A stretch of 64,000 nucleotides of DNA from an uncultured Clostridia bacterium (GCA_902477755.1 CABSIK010000009.1:24529-88528); one strand, 5' to 3'. Shown: positions 15,999 to 25,152, counted from the stretch's first letter. Numbers and translations: made by a program. The notes: generated from the sequence alone by a model not told the origin.

Positions 15999-16487
15999 AT
16001 GGAAGAAACAAAGGAACTGACACTGCCGGAACAGGCACGGGATCAAGCGAAAAACTATTTCCGTCAGGGAATGAACTGCACAGAATGTGTCATGCAGTCT
16101 TTTCTGGACATCCACGGCTCTGATCTGCCGCCGGAAGTCATTGCCCTTGCCACCGTTTTTGGCGGCGGTATGGGTCACACCAAAAACACCTGCGGCGCCA
16201 TCACCGGCGGCGTTATGGCTCTTTCCGCTGTGGTAGGCAGAAAATACCCTCTGGCAAAAGAATCCATGGCAGAACGCATTGCTGAGCTCAACGAAATTTA
16301 TGATATTTCCGGCAGAATGGTTCACGAAATGGAAGAAAAATTTGGTACACTCATCTGCAAAGAGCTGTCCGATCCCCATGGGGATTTTGAAGGGAAATCT
16401 CGGAAGAAAAACTGCATGCAGATGATCGGGGACTGTGCGGAAATCGCCATGAAATATATCATGGAAGCGGAAGGAAAAACTGTATAA
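15999..16487 (+). CDS. C_GCAxxG_C_C family redox protein
   Basis: 162 residues, start ATG 15999 behind AAGGAGGA. The family signature CGAITGGVMAL lies near residue 66, with other conserved cysteines at MNCTECV (~25-29) and in the C-terminal KKNCMQMIGDCAEIA segment. Proteins of this family are thought to bind iron-sulfur or other redox cofactors and are common in anaerobes, often near transporters or reductases; function is not established. It appears monocistronic, with a hairpin terminator right after the stop. Confidence 0.85.
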   Translation: MEETKELTLPEQARDQAKNYFRQGMNCTECVMQSFLDIHGSDLPPEVIALATVFGGGMGHTKNTCGAITGGVMALSAVVGRKYPLAKESMAERIAELNEIYDISGRMVHEMEEKFGTLICKELSDPHGDFEGKSRKKNCMQMIGDCAEIAMKYIMEAEGKTV

Positions 16488-16492
16488 ATCAT

Positions 16493-16525
16493 GGGGGAAA
16501 TGTTCTAGGGGCATTTCCCTTTTTC
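16493..16525 (+). terminator. Terminator of C_GCAxxG_C_C gene
   Basis: GGGAAATG (16495-16502) pairs with CATTTCCC (16512-16519), followed by TTTTT. Confidence 0.75.
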
Positions 16526-16636
16526 ATTTGTGGGGCGGAAATTTTGGAATCCCACTGGATTTTATGGTATAATGGTTCCGTGTCCTTTGATGGGGATTTT
16601 CCCCTGACACAGTTCTAATGAATCGGAGGAAAGCAC

Positions 16637-17662
16637 ATGAAAAAAATCATTTTGGGCAGTCTCCTTGCCCTTTGTATAGCTGTGCCTGCACTGGCACACC
16701 CACCCATCACCGTATATGTAGACCAGCAGGAAGTGGTCTTTGCCGATCAGGCGCCCGTCATTGTGGATGACCGGACACTGGTGCCCATGCGGAAGATCTT
16801 TGAAGCCATGGACGCCCAAGTCACATGGGACGAACCTTCCCAGACCATCACCTCCACCAGAGGCAGTGACGTTGTGACCATGACCATCGGGCAAAAACAG
16901 GTATACAAAAACGGCAGTGTGGTCTATACCATGGATGTGCCTGCCCAGATCATGCAGGATCGCACCATGGTGCCCATCCGTGCTGTTGCCGTTGCCTTTG
17001 ATGCCAATGTGGCATGGGACGGCATCGACTATATCATCAATATCACCACCGACGGTACAGCCAGCGGCAATTATTCCAAGCAGATTCATGCCGATGACGG
17101 CACACTGCTGGCAACAGTGAGCCTTGGCTATACACCTCTTGCCTCCAACAGCACTGCCGCTGACAAAATCAACAAAAGCGTCTATGACCAGATTTCCCAG
17201 AAAGCTTCTGTTATGACCGTACAGATGGAAACTGCCGCCAAAGCCGCTTACCAAAAGAATCCTTCTTCCTTCCAGCCCTATTACTACATGGCCACCTATC
17301 AGGCAAAGGGAGAAGGCAGTGACTTTGCTTCTGTGGTGCTGGAAGAACGCACATTTATGGGGGGCGCGGAAACAAAAACCCTTTCCGCTGACACTTACAA
17401 CATGAAAAACGGCAGTGACGCCGTTCTGACAGACATCGTCACCGACAGCGAGAAGGAGCTGGAAACCCTCATGGAAAAAGGCTTCTCTGCTCTCATTGAC
17501 CAGAATCCTGCCGCTTTCTACAGCGACGCCAAAGACCGTCTTGGCAAAAATCTGGACGAAGTGGGCTTCTATCTGGATAAAAACGCCGTGGTATTCTATC
17601 TGAACAGCGGCATCATCGCACCGGAGAGCGCAGGTATCATCGCTTTTTCCGTTCCTCGCTGA
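16637..17662 (+). CDS. Secreted stalk-domain (copper amine oxidase N1) protein with DUF3298-like C-terminus
   Basis: 341 residues. ATG 16637 follows GGAGGAAAG. A Sec signal peptide (KKIILGSLLALCIAVPALA) is followed by a copper-amine-oxidase-N1 'stalk' domain, ~residues 22-137, with the paired motifs DDRTLVPMRKIFEAM and QDRTMVPIRAVAVAFDANVAWD. The C-terminal ~200 residues resemble the RsiV/DUF3298 fold (PYYYMATYQAKGEGSDFASVVLEERTFMGGAE, then a C-terminal strand VVFYLNSGIIAPESAGIIAFSVP), a lysozyme- or wall-binding type domain. It is probably an extracellular or wall-associated protein. Transcription likely ends in repeat R4, whose inner stem forms a hairpin with T residues. Confidence 0.85.
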   Translation: MKKIILGSLLALCIAVPALAHPPITVYVDQQEVVFADQAPVIVDDRTLVPMRKIFEAMDAQVTWDEPSQTITSTRGSDVVTMTIGQKQVYKNGSVVYTMDVPAQIMQDRTMVPIRAVAVAFDANVAWDGIDYIINITTDGTASGNYSKQIHADDGTLLATVSLGYTPLASNSTAADKINKSVYDQISQKASVMTVQMETAAKAAYQKNPSSFQPYYYMATYQAKGEGSDFASVVLEERTFMGGAETKTLSADTYNMKNGSDAVLTDIVTDSEKELETLMEKGFSALIDQNPAAFYSDAKDRLGKNLDEVGFYLDKNAVVFYLNSGIIAPESAGIIAFSVPR

Positions 17663-17676
17663 TAAACAGACCGTAT

Positions 17677-17766
17677 CTTCATAAGAAAACAAAGAAAGCC
17701 GAAATCCTGATATGACAGAGGATTTCGGCTTTCTTATGATATTGAGATTTTGTTTGTTCTGTTTTT
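17677..17766 (+). repeat. Family R repeat, copy R4 (first arm only)
   Basis: CTTCATAAGAAAACAAAGAAAGCCGAAATCCT then AGGATTTCGGCTTTCTTAT, ending in a degraded TTTGTTCTGTTTTTTT. The second arm (CCCCTTAAG) is missing. Its inner stem could act as the terminator of the stalk-domain gene. Confidence 0.8.
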
Positions 17767-17854
17767 TTCTGCCTTTTTTCTGAAACCACGCATAAAATAC
17801 AAACATAACACCCCTTTTCCATTTGTAAAAAAATCCCATTTTATGCCGAAAACA

Positions 17855-17883
17855 TTGACAGTAAAATAGTTTTATAATAAAAT
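17855..17883 (+). promoter_or_regulatory. Promoter of MarR-efflux operon
   Basis: TTGACA (17855-17860), 17-bp spacer, TAAAAT (17878-17883). The A/T-rich spacer and downstream AATTATCTC may hold the MarR operator, but no clean palindrome is evident. Confidence 0.7.
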
Positions 17884-17924
17884 TATCTCAGGTTTTTCAA
17901 CAGGAAACAGAAAGGGGTCAGGCA

Positions 17925-18404
17925 ATGGAAACCAAACAGGAAAAAAACATCGCCAAAGAGCTCATTGCGCTGAATACAAACATCTTTTTGTGGAACCGTG
18001 AGCATATTGAAAAATCTTTCAATATCAACGGCAAAACAAAGGAAGGAGAACTGACGGTACGGCAGTTTCATGTGCTGACATTTATCAAAAACGGGGGTAT
18101 GCACACCGTATCGGAAATCTCAAAATGGCTCAATATCAGCAAAAGCAGTATGTCCATCATGATCTCCAAACTGGAGAAAAATGGCTATCTGCGCAAAGAG
18201 CAGGCATCTGACACAGACGATGGCAGAAAGATGTATTTCTATCTGACGGAAAAGGGCATGACGGCTGTATCAGAGGCAGAAGAACGTGTACTGGAAACCG
18301 TTGCCGGCTGTTTTTCTTCTTTGGATGAAGAAAAGCAGAAAAAAGTTTATACACATTTGCAGGAATTAAACCGAATCTTAAAAGCAGGAGGACTTGGGGA
18401 ATGA
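17925..18404 (+). CDS. MarR-family transcriptional regulator
   Basis: 159 residues, ATG 17925 behind AAGGGG. A winged helix-turn-helix is visible: TVRQFHVLTFIKNGGMHTVSEISKWLNISKSSMSIMISKLEKNGYLRKEQASDTDDGRKMYFYLTEKG in the middle of the protein, with the DxRxxxxxLT wing. It overlaps the membrane-fusion protein gene by 4 bp (ATGA), so it is the first gene of the efflux operon and probably represses it, relieved by small phenolic or drug-like ligands as in related systems. Confidence 0.93.
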   Translation: METKQEKNIAKELIALNTNIFLWNREHIEKSFNINGKTKEGELTVRQFHVLTFIKNGGMHTVSEISKWLNISKSSMSIMISKLEKNGYLRKEQASDTDDGRKMYFYLTEKGMTAVSEAEERVLETVAGCFSSLDEEKQKKVYTHLQELNRILKAGGLGE

Positions 18405-19525
18405 AGAAAACAGCGAGTCTTTTGGCGCTGGCATGTGTCATTGCCATGACAGGGTGCACGCCGAAGGAAGAAGTAACCGAAGAAAAAACCGCCCGTACCG
18501 TACAGACAGCGGCAGTGACCACCGGTGATATTTCCAGCGATTTTACCTATTCCGGTAAAGTTGCCGCTTCCAGAGAAGTATCCGTGGTGCCCACCATCGC
18601 CGGCAAAGTCACCGGTTTTGGCTACGAAGTAGGCAATTCCGTAGGGGCTGGGGCTGTGCTTTTCACTGTAGACAGCACAGACTTACAGAACAATCTGCGC
18701 AGTGTGGAAGCCAATTATGACGTCACCAAACTGCAGGCAGACAACGCCAAGACCACATTGGAAAGCAACCAGATCCTTTATGAAGAAGGCATCATTTCCA
18801 AAAGTGACTATGACAAGCTGAAACTGGCTTATGACACAGCGGAAGCCAACCTGACTTCCATCCAGATTCAGAAGGAAAATCTGGAAAAGAATATTGCGGA
18901 CTGCTCCGTTACCGCCCCCATCAGCGGCGTTATTTCTGCCCGCAATGTGGAAATCGGCAGTTTTGCCAGCCAGAGCCAGCCTGCATACACCATTCTGGAC
19001 GTTTCTTCCGTAAAAGTGGAAGTAGGCGTTTCTGAACAGATGGTCAATGAAATCGCCATTGGGGACACCGTCAATGTACTGCTGACTGCTGTTTCTCCCG
19101 ACCCTTTGCAGGGCAAGGTATCCACCATCAGCCCTTCTGCCAGTCAGGCAGGTACATACACCGTAAAAATCACACTGGACAACAGCCGCGGTCTTTTGAA
19201 GCCCGGCATGCTGGCTGAAGTGCGCTTCATCACCGATTCTTCCAGCGACACCATGATACTGCCCAGAGATGCAGTCATCACAAAAGACGGTGAAGTATAT
19301 GTTTATGTCGTAGAAAACAACATCGCCAAGAAAGTCCCTGTGGAAACAGGCATTGAAAGCGGTGAAAACATCGAAATCATCAGCGGTCTGACCACCGATA
19401 TGCAGGTAGTTGTCAAAGGTCAGACTTATATCACCGACGGCGAGGAAGTCAATGTTTCCAACCCTGAGGAAGACGTCCTGCGGGTGCCCGTGGAAGGGGC
19501 ACAGGTGCAGAGTGAGGGGGAATAA
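18401..19525 (+). CDS. RND efflux periplasmic adaptor (HlyD/MFP) lipoprotein
   Basis: 374 residues with lipobox MTGC at about Cys19. The adaptor fold follows: barrel-sandwich strands (SGKVAASREVSVVPTIAGKVTGFGYEVGNSVGAGAVLFTVD), a coiled-coil hairpin rich in Q, N and E (~residues 100-165), second half-lipoyl TAPISGVISARNVEIG, and beta-barrel and membrane-proximal domains. In a monoderm it should sit on the outer membrane face anchored by lipid and assist the RND pump encoded 3 bp downstream. Start ATG overlaps the MarR stop. Confidence 0.93.
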   Translation: MKKTASLLALACVIAMTGCTPKEEVTEEKTARTVQTAAVTTGDISSDFTYSGKVAASREVSVVPTIAGKVTGFGYEVGNSVGAGAVLFTVDSTDLQNNLRSVEANYDVTKLQADNAKTTLESNQILYEEGIISKSDYDKLKLAYDTAEANLTSIQIQKENLEKNIADCSVTAPISGVISARNVEIGSFASQSQPAYTILDVSSVKVEVGVSEQMVNEIAIGDTVNVLLTAVSPDPLQGKVSTISPSASQAGTYTVKITLDNSRGLLKPGMLAEVRFITDSSSDTMILPRDAVITKDGEVYVYVVENNIAKKVPVETGIESGENIEIISGLTTDMQVVVKGQTYITDGEEVNVSNPEEDVLRVPVEGAQVQSEGE

Positions 19526-19528
19526 GCC

Positions 19529-22500
19529 ATGTTTTCCAGACTTGCTATCCGCCGGCGCGTCACCACAATGATGGTCACCATGATGGTTTTTCTGGCAGGT
19601 ATCGTATCTTACATGAATCTGGATATGGACCTGATGCCGGAAATTGATATCCCCATCGTGGTTGTCAGCACCACTTATGTGGGCGCAGGACCGGAAGAAA
19701 TCGAAAATCTGGTAACGAAGCCTTTGGAGGAATCCCTCAGCACCGTTTCCAACGTAGAAAATATCACCTCCGTTTCGTCGGCGAACATGTCCATGGTCAT
19801 GGTACAGTTTGTAGACGGTACGGACATCGACATCGCTTCCATGGACCTGCGTGACATCATCGACCGCACAAAGTCCACACTGCCTGACGATGCCAACGAA
19901 CCAAACATCATCAAAATGGATATGAACGCCATCCCCATTTACATGGGGGCAACGGCGGAAAATATGGATTTGACAGCCCTCAACGAAATGCTGGAGGACA
20001 ACGTGGTAAACCGCTTGGAACGTATCGAAGGGGTAGCCTCCGTTGACCTGACCGGCGGTGTGGAACGTGAAGTCCGCATCACTGTGGACCCGGATAAACT
20101 GGCTGGCTACGGTTTGACCACATCCCAGCTTTCTCAGGTGCTTTCCGCGGAAAACATGAACCTGCCCTCTGGTTCCCTTTCTCAGGGTTCCACCGACGTG
20201 CAGGTGCGTACCATGGGGGAATTTGAGGATATCGAGGATATCAAGAACCTGCCTGTGACCACTCCCGGCGGCGCTCTCATCCATCTCAGCGACGTTGCCA
20301 GCGTAGAGGAAACAGAAGTTGACCGCAGTTCCCTGAGTATCATCGACGGCAATTACGGCATCATGATTTCTGTTAACAAACAGTCCACCGCCAATCTGGT
20401 GGAAGTCAGCGAAAAGCTCAACGCGGAAATGGCAAAAATCAATGCCGATTATCCTGAAATGAAGCTGGTTATGCTGACAGATACAGCGGAATACATCCAG
20501 CTTTCCATTTCCAACGTAACAGAAACAGCCCTTCTCAGCGCCATCATCGCCTTCTTCGTGCTGTTGGTGTTCCTGAAAAGCCCTGTTACCTCCGGTATCA
20601 TTGCCATGTCCATTCCTACATCCATTATGGCGTCCTTTGCCCTCATGTACCTGTCGGACATGAGTCTGAACGTCATTTCCATGGGTGGTCTGGCCATTGG
20701 TATCGGGATGCTGGTAGATAACTCTGTCGTTGTACTGGACAGCATTTATCAATATTACGAACGGGGCTATGACCCCAAAGAAGCGGCGGAAACCGGCGCA
20801 AAAGAAGTTACCATGGCGGTAACAGCATCCACCCTGACAACTGTTGCGGTATTTTTGCCCATCGCCTTTGTTTCCGGCTCTGTAGGTCAGCTTATGAAAA
20901 GCTTGTCCTTCACCATTTGTTACTCCCTGATCTCCTCTCTGGTGGTTTCCATCACCTTTGTGCCTATGGCATGCGCCCTGTTCCTGCGCAAGGAGCATCA
21001 TAAGAAAGAAAAGAAATCCAAATTCCCTCTGTCATACGCTTGGGATACCTTTTTCGACCGGCTCACCAACGGCTATGAAAAACTCATTAAGGCAGCCCTC
21101 CATCACCCCGTCCGCACCATTGCTGTGGTGCTCATCACATTCATTGCCAGCCTGTTCACCATTCCCATCACAGGCATGGACTTCATGGATGAAACCGACG
21201 AAGGTGTGGCAAACATCACTGTGGAACTGCCCAACGGCACAGATTTGGATAATACAGAAGAAGTGGTATGGGAAGTGCTCTACCGCTTACAGGAAATCCC
21301 CGAAGCGGATCTGGTTTATGCTTCCGTAGGGGGCGGCATGCTCTCCTCGGGCACATCTTCCGCTTCCGTCACCATGAATCTGGTAGATAAACAAGACCGT
21401 ACACGTTCCACTTCTGAAGTCTGCGACGAAGTACAGGACATGATGGCAGACATTCCTGGTGCGGAAATCACTGCATCTGCCTCCAGCTCTGCCATGGGCA
21501 GTTTTGGCGGCGCAGATGTTTCCTTCAATGTATACGGCTATGATTCCCAGACATTGATGGCAGTGGAAGACGATTTGGTGGAACTGCTGAGCAACACACC
21601 GGGTCTGACTGACGTGGAAGGCTCTACTGGTGAAACCGTGCCAGAAGCCAAAGTGGTCATCGACCGCAGTAAGGCTTCCCTTTACGGCATCACCACCGCT
21701 TCCATCGCGTCCTCTCTGAACACAGCCATTTCCGGCTCCACCGCTACCCAGTACAAAGTGGACGGTACAGAGATCGACGTTGTCATCCGTTATGACACAG
21801 ATGAACTGAATTTCCTGACAGATCTGAATAATCTGACTGTCACATCGGCATATGGCGGCGAAATTCCCCTTTCCAGCATCGCAACGGTGGAAATGGGCGA
21901 AAGCGCAACTGCCATCAACAGAGAAAACCAGAAAAACTATATCACCATCAGCGCTTCCGCTGACGGCATGAACGGCGGCGAAGCCCAGAAATTGGTAGAC
22001 CAGATTTTGGCTGGCTACACCTTCCCCGACGGCTGCACTTACGGCTATTCCGGCACACTGGAAATGATGAATGATGCCTTCAGCTCTCTGCTGACTGCCC
22101 TTGTGGTTGCGGTGCTTCTGGTTTATATGATCATGGCATCCCAGTTTGAAAGCATCCGGTATCCTATGATTATCATGGTTTCCATGCCTTTGGCATTCAC
22201 CGGCGCGATTTTCGGGCTGTTCCTCACAGGCAACACCATCACCATGACCTCCATGATGGGCTTCATCATGCTGGCAGGTATGGTCGTAAACAACGGTATC
22301 GTCCTCATCGACTATACCAATCAGCTCATGGACAGAGGCATGCGTTGCTATGACGCCCTCATCACAGCAGGTCCCCGTCGTCTGCGCCCCATCCTCATGA
22401 CCACACTGACCACCATCCTTGGTATGCTGCCGCTGGTATTCTCCCAGCAGGAAGGCAGCGAAATGATGCGTACTATGGCCATCAGCGTTATTTTTGGTCT

Positions 22501-22642
22501 GACACTGTCCTCTCTGGTGACACTGGTATTCATCCCTGTCCTCTACGCATGGATGAACAGCCGCAGAGAACGCCGTCTGGAGAAAAAAGCGGCAAAACGG
22601 GCTGCAAAAGAAGCAAAAAATACAGAAAACCTACAAGTGTAA
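19529..22642 (+). CDS. RND-family efflux permease (AcrB/SwrC-like)
   Basis: 1037 residues, the normal length for HAE1/HAE2-type RND pumps. Helix 1 starts at the N-terminus (VTTMMVTMMVFLAGIVSYMNLDMDLMPEIDIP), the large porter loop follows, and the central helices contain GGLAIGIGMLVDNSVVVLDSIYQYYERG, where the conserved Asp of the proton relay lies on helix 4. The second porter repeat and the C-terminal bundle (FIMLAGMVVNNGIVLIDYTNQLMDRG) complete the fold. Ends in a Lys/Ala-rich cytoplasmic tail. Acts with the adaptor just upstream; Bacillus SwrC exports surfactin, so lipopeptides, bile acids or drugs are possible substrates. Confidence 0.95.
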   Translation: MFSRLAIRRRVTTMMVTMMVFLAGIVSYMNLDMDLMPEIDIPIVVVSTTYVGAGPEEIENLVTKPLEESLSTVSNVENITSVSSANMSMVMVQFVDGTDIDIASMDLRDIIDRTKSTLPDDANEPNIIKMDMNAIPIYMGATAENMDLTALNEMLEDNVVNRLERIEGVASVDLTGGVEREVRITVDPDKLAGYGLTTSQLSQVLSAENMNLPSGSLSQGSTDVQVRTMGEFEDIEDIKNLPVTTPGGALIHLSDVASVEETEVDRSSLSIIDGNYGIMISVNKQSTANLVEVSEKLNAEMAKINADYPEMKLVMLTDTAEYIQLSISNVTETALLSAIIAFFVLLVFLKSPVTSGIIAMSIPTSIMASFALMYLSDMSLNVISMGGLAIGIGMLVDNSVVVLDSIYQYYERGYDPKEAAETGAKEVTMAVTASTLTTVAVFLPIAFVSGSVGQLMKSLSFTICYSLISSLVVSITFVPMACALFLRKEHHKKEKKSKFPLSYAWDTFFDRLTNGYEKLIKAALHHPVRTIAVVLITFIASLFTIPITGMDFMDETDEGVANITVELPNGTDLDNTEEVVWEVLYRLQEIPEADLVYASVGGGMLSSGTSSASVTMNLVDKQDRTRSTSEVCDEVQDMMADIPGAEITASASSSAMGSFGGADVSFNVYGYDSQTLMAVEDDLVELLSNTPGLTDVEGSTGETVPEAKVVIDRSKASLYGITTASIASSLNTAISGSTATQYKVDGTEIDVVIRYDTDELNFLTDLNNLTVTSAYGGEIPLSSIATVEMGESATAINRENQKNYITISASADGMNGGEAQKLVDQILAGYTFPDGCTYGYSGTLEMMNDAFSSLLTALVVAVLLVYMIMASQFESIRYPMIIMVSMPLAFTGAIFGLFLTGNTITMTSMMGFIMLAGMVVNNGIVLIDYTNQLMDRGMRCYDALITAGPRRLRPILMTTLTTILGMLPLVFSQQEGSEMMRTMAISVIFGLTLSSLVTLVFIPVLYAWMNSRRERRLEKKAAKRAAKEAKNTENLQV

Positions 22643-22670
22643 TATTAATAAAATATTAAGAATTCGTGAC

Positions 22671-22707
22671 AACCGCCGTTCAGGTCTTGCCTGACGGCGG
22701 TTTTTGT
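22671..22707 (+). terminator. Terminator of MarR-RND operon
   Basis: AACCGCCGT (22671-22679) pairs with ACGGCGGTT (22694-22702), with GG/CC inside, followed by TTTT. Confidence 0.9.
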
Positions 22708-22743
22708 GGTTATATTGTTTGGGAGAAAAGGAGGGTTCCAAAT

Positions 22744-23598
22744 ATGGAAAAGATTGGACTGGTTTTAGAAGGCGGCGCTTCCCGTGGGGTATTTACTGCC
22801 GGAGTGCTGGATTACTGGATGGAACAGGGCATCACCTTTCCTTATGTGGTGGGGGTCTCTGCCGGCGCCTGCAACGCGGCAGATCTCATATCAAAACAGA
22901 TTGGGCGTACCCGAAACACCATGATACATAAAGACAAAAAATACGAATATATGGGGCTGCGGACATTCTTAAAGACCCGTCAGCTCATGGATATGGATTT
23001 GATTTTCCGCACATTCCCGGAAGAATACTTCCCCTTTGACTACGATACCTATTTCGCATCGGAAACAGAGGTGGAATACGGCTGCACTGACTGCCACACA
23101 GGCAGACCCGTTTTCCTGTCTGAAAAACAGGATAAAGGACGGCTCATGGACATCCTTCGGGCATCCTGCGCCATGCCAGGGGCAGTGCGCCCTGTTCTGG
23201 TGGACGGCAAGCCTTATGTGGACGGAGGACTTTCTGACTCCATTCCTGTGAAACGCGCCTTTGAAATGGGCTGTGACAAAGTGGTGGTCATTCAGACCAG
23301 AGGCAGAAACTTCCGCATGAAGCCTTCCCGTTCCACGAAACTCATTGCGAGGGCATACAGAAAATATCCTGCCATCGGCGAAGACCTGCGCCGCCGACCT
23401 GTGCGCTACAACAAAAATCTGGCGTATATCCGCCGGATGGAAAAAGCAGGGAAAGTACTGGCCATCCACCCTTGTATGCCGGAGGTAGGCCGCATGGAAA
23501 AAGATTATAAGAAACTGATGGCGTTTTACCGCCATGGTTATAAATTGGCACAGGAGCATTTTGCTCAACTACAAGCTTTTATGGGAGGAAAGAGATGA
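22744..23598 (+). CDS. Patatin-like phospholipase
   Basis: 284 residues; ATG 22744 behind GGAGGG is preferred over an in-frame upstream ATG that lies in the terminator. The catalytic dyad is intact: oxyanion hole GGASRGVF (~residues 10-17), nucleophile elbow GVSAGA (~Ser40) and DGGLSDS with the catalytic Asp near residue 160. Bacterial relatives (YjjU/RssA type) hydrolyse acyl chains from lipids. The stop overlaps the next gene by 4 bp (ATGA), so both proteins are made together; the partner is a metallo-beta-lactamase-fold hydrolase. Confidence 0.93.
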   Translation: MEKIGLVLEGGASRGVFTAGVLDYWMEQGITFPYVVGVSAGACNAADLISKQIGRTRNTMIHKDKKYEYMGLRTFLKTRQLMDMDLIFRTFPEEYFPFDYDTYFASETEVEYGCTDCHTGRPVFLSEKQDKGRLMDILRASCAMPGAVRPVLVDGKPYVDGGLSDSIPVKRAFEMGCDKVVVIQTRGRNFRMKPSRSTKLIARAYRKYPAIGEDLRRRPVRYNKNLAYIRRMEKAGKVLAIHPCMPEVGRMEKDYKKLMAFYRHGYKLAQEHFAQLQAFMGGKR

Positions 23599-24314
23599 AA
23601 CTACACCAACTGACGAACCGTATCTGGTATACGGAACATGACAGCACCACAGATAGGCCCACACTGGGCTATATCATGGGGGACAGACGCTCTGTGATGC
23701 TGGATGCCGGAAACAGCAGCGCACATGGGGAACTGTTTCTGGAGGCTGTCCGCAGAGCCGGACTGCCCAGACCGGAATTGGTCTGCATTTCCCATTCTCA
23801 TTGGGATCACACCTTTGGCATGGCATCTTTGGGGCTGCCTGCCATTGCTTCAGAAAAGACCAACACTCTGCTGCTGCAGATGGCATGCTGGGGATGGTCT
23901 GAAAGGGAAATGGCAAAACGGCTGGAAACAGGAGAAGAATCCGCCTTTTGCGATACCCATATCCGACTGGAATATCCCGACCTGAGCCGCATCCAAGTCC
24001 GTGGCGCAGATATCATTTTTCAGGACAAACTGACACTGGAATTGGGGAATTGTCCGCTGGAATTATGGGAAGGGATTTCCCCTCATGCTGATGACTGTAC
24101 GCTGATGCTGGCAGACGGCGTATTATTCCTTGGGGATGCTTATTGTTCCGTACCCGTTGGGGAGGAATGGGTCTATGACAAAAACCTGCTGGAAAAACAT
24201 ATCCGCATGTTGGAAGAAACAGACTTCCGCCTTTGTCTGAAAGGTCACCATGCACCACAGACAAAAGAGGAATTGTTGGCAGAATTAAAAGCGGAATTGG
24301 AAAAACTGAAATGA
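23595..24314 (+). CDS. Metallo-beta-lactamase-fold hydrolase
   Basis: 239 residues, start overlapping the patatin stop. The zinc motif SHSHWDHTFG (HxHxDH-like, with Ser/His variation at the first position) lies near residue 67; GDAYC near residue 178 and KGHH (~215) supply further ligands. The N-terminus NRIWYTEHDSTTDRPTLGYIMGDRRSVMLDAGNSS is the standard entry strand. Substrate unknown; coupling with a phospholipase hints at work on an ester product. Ends in a strong terminator. Confidence 0.9.
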   Translation: MKLHQLTNRIWYTEHDSTTDRPTLGYIMGDRRSVMLDAGNSSAHGELFLEAVRRAGLPRPELVCISHSHWDHTFGMASLGLPAIASEKTNTLLLQMACWGWSEREMAKRLETGEESAFCDTHIRLEYPDLSRIQVRGADIIFQDKLTLELGNCPLELWEGISPHADDCTLMLADGVLFLGDAYCSVPVGEEWVYDKNLLEKHIRMLEETDFRLCLKGHHAPQTKEELLAELKAELEKLK

Positions 24315-24326
24315 CAAAGAAAAGAA

Positions 24327-24360
24327 AAACCCCCTTCGTGGAAACGAAGGGGGTTTGTTT
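24327..24360 (+). terminator. Terminator of patatin-MBL operon
   Basis: AAACCCCCTTCG (24327-24338) pairs with CGAAGGGGGTTT (24345-24356), followed by GTTTTT. Confidence 0.9.
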
Positions 24361-24383
24361 TTAGTAGAGAATATCCAGGAATG

Positions 24384-24413
24384 AAAAAAGACACCTGAAA
24401 AGGTGTCTTTTTT
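24384..24413. terminator. Hairpin terminator, probably of a former minus-strand tRNA gene
   Basis: AAAAAGACACCT (24385-24396) and AGGTGTCTTTTT (24401-24412). It is followed by TTGTTGAATTG, the same context that follows the terminator of the functional tRNA-fMet at 25022-25066, so it probably once ended the decayed tRNA locus at 24602. Confidence 0.75.
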
Positions 24414-24428
24414 GTTGAATTGTACAGG

Positions 24429-24611
24429 GGTCAAGCACTTTGCTCCGCAAAGCCGCCTTCGGCGTCCCCATTTCTCTTTGGGGTGCAGGGGTCAAGCACT
24501 TTGCTCCGCAAAGCCGCCTTCGGCGTCCCCATTTCTCTTTGGGGTGCAGGGGTCAAGCACTTTGCTCCGCAAAGCCGCCTTTGGCGTCCCCATTTCTCTT
24601 TGGGGTGCAGG
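24429..24611 (+). repeat. Family M unit in a 61-bp tandem array (three copies)
   Basis: Three near-identical 61-bp units (starts about 24429, 24490, 24551; one base difference in the third), each GGGGTCAAGCACTTTGCTCC...GGCGTCCCCATTTCTCTTTGGGGTGCA. The same unit forms the left part of the larger elements at 50411 and 59927. The array stops where tRNA-like sequence begins. Open frames across it are artefacts of the 61-bp period. Confidence 0.9.
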
Positions 24612-24684
24612 GATTTGAACCTGCGAAGGCCCTCTCGAAACATGGTCGTCTGCTCTCCCTCCCTCTGGTCAGTCGGCACACTCC
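24602..24684 (-). pseudogene. Degraded class II tRNA-like remnant
   Basis: On the minus strand GCAGGTTCAAATCCCTGC looks like a T-arm followed by ACCCCA, and GTGCCGACTGACC resembles a Ser/Leu-type D-arm about 65 nt upstream, with a long variable region between. However no stable anticodon stem forms and the acceptor arms do not pair, so it cannot be a normal tRNA. The acceptor end coincides with the border of the 61-bp array. GC-rich unassigned sequence fills 24685-24803. Confidence 0.4.
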
Positions 24685-24803
24685 CTGTTTCTTCGCCTTT
24701 GACTGCTCCCTCCTCCTGCCCCCGGCAGCGGTCGCACCCAAAGCCCCGGGAACCCGTCGGTCGCAGCCCAGAAATAAAAAAAACACCATGCTTTCAGGGG
24801 CTG

Positions 24804-24930
24804 CTTCATAAGAAAACTAAATAGTCCAAATTCTAAAAAGCAACGGATTGTTTTCTTCTGAAGCCAGCCGTCGCAGTTCCCCTTAAGAAACGAAAAGAAA
24901 AAATAATGTTTTCTTAAGGGGAACTTGCTT
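24804..24930 (+). repeat. Family R repeat, copy R5 (degenerate first arm)
   Basis: Begins CTTCATAAGAAAAC, has a rearranged middle, then the complete second arm CAGCCGTCGCAGTTCCCCTTAAGAAA to TTCTTAAGGGGAACTTGCTT. Lies between the decayed tRNA region and the tRNA cluster; 24931-25020 holds nothing recognisable. Confidence 0.85.
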
Positions 24931-25021
24931 TGCATGATGTTCTTTGAATTGTTAAGGTAGGATTTGAATGATACCCCTTGACCCCGATTTTCCAGCATCT
25001 GCATGGTACATCTTCACACAA

Positions 25022-25060
25022 CAAAAAAACACCACACACTTTCGTGTATGGTGCTTTTTG
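25022..25060 (-). terminator. Terminator of the tRNA cluster
   Basis: On the minus strand CACCATACACGAAAGTGTGTGGTG followed by TTTTTTT, just after the 3' end of tRNA-fMet. Confidence 0.85.
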
Positions 25061-25065
25061 TTGAA

Positions 25066-25139
<74 letters not shown>

Positions 25140-25152
25140 GCAGTATAAAAAA

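Noticed and set aside
18683..21001. 772-residue open frame antisense to the efflux genes
   Set aside because: Composition (His, Gly, Gln-rich) and position opposite well-supported HlyD and RND genes show it is not coding.
24429..24611. CRISPR array
   Set aside because: The unit is continuous with no variable spacer; it is a simple tandem duplication.
24403..24824. Open frames with repeated peptide GVKHFAPQSRLRRPHFSLGCR
   Set aside because: They are translations of the 61-bp tandem DNA repeat in a frame without a ribosome site; non-coding.
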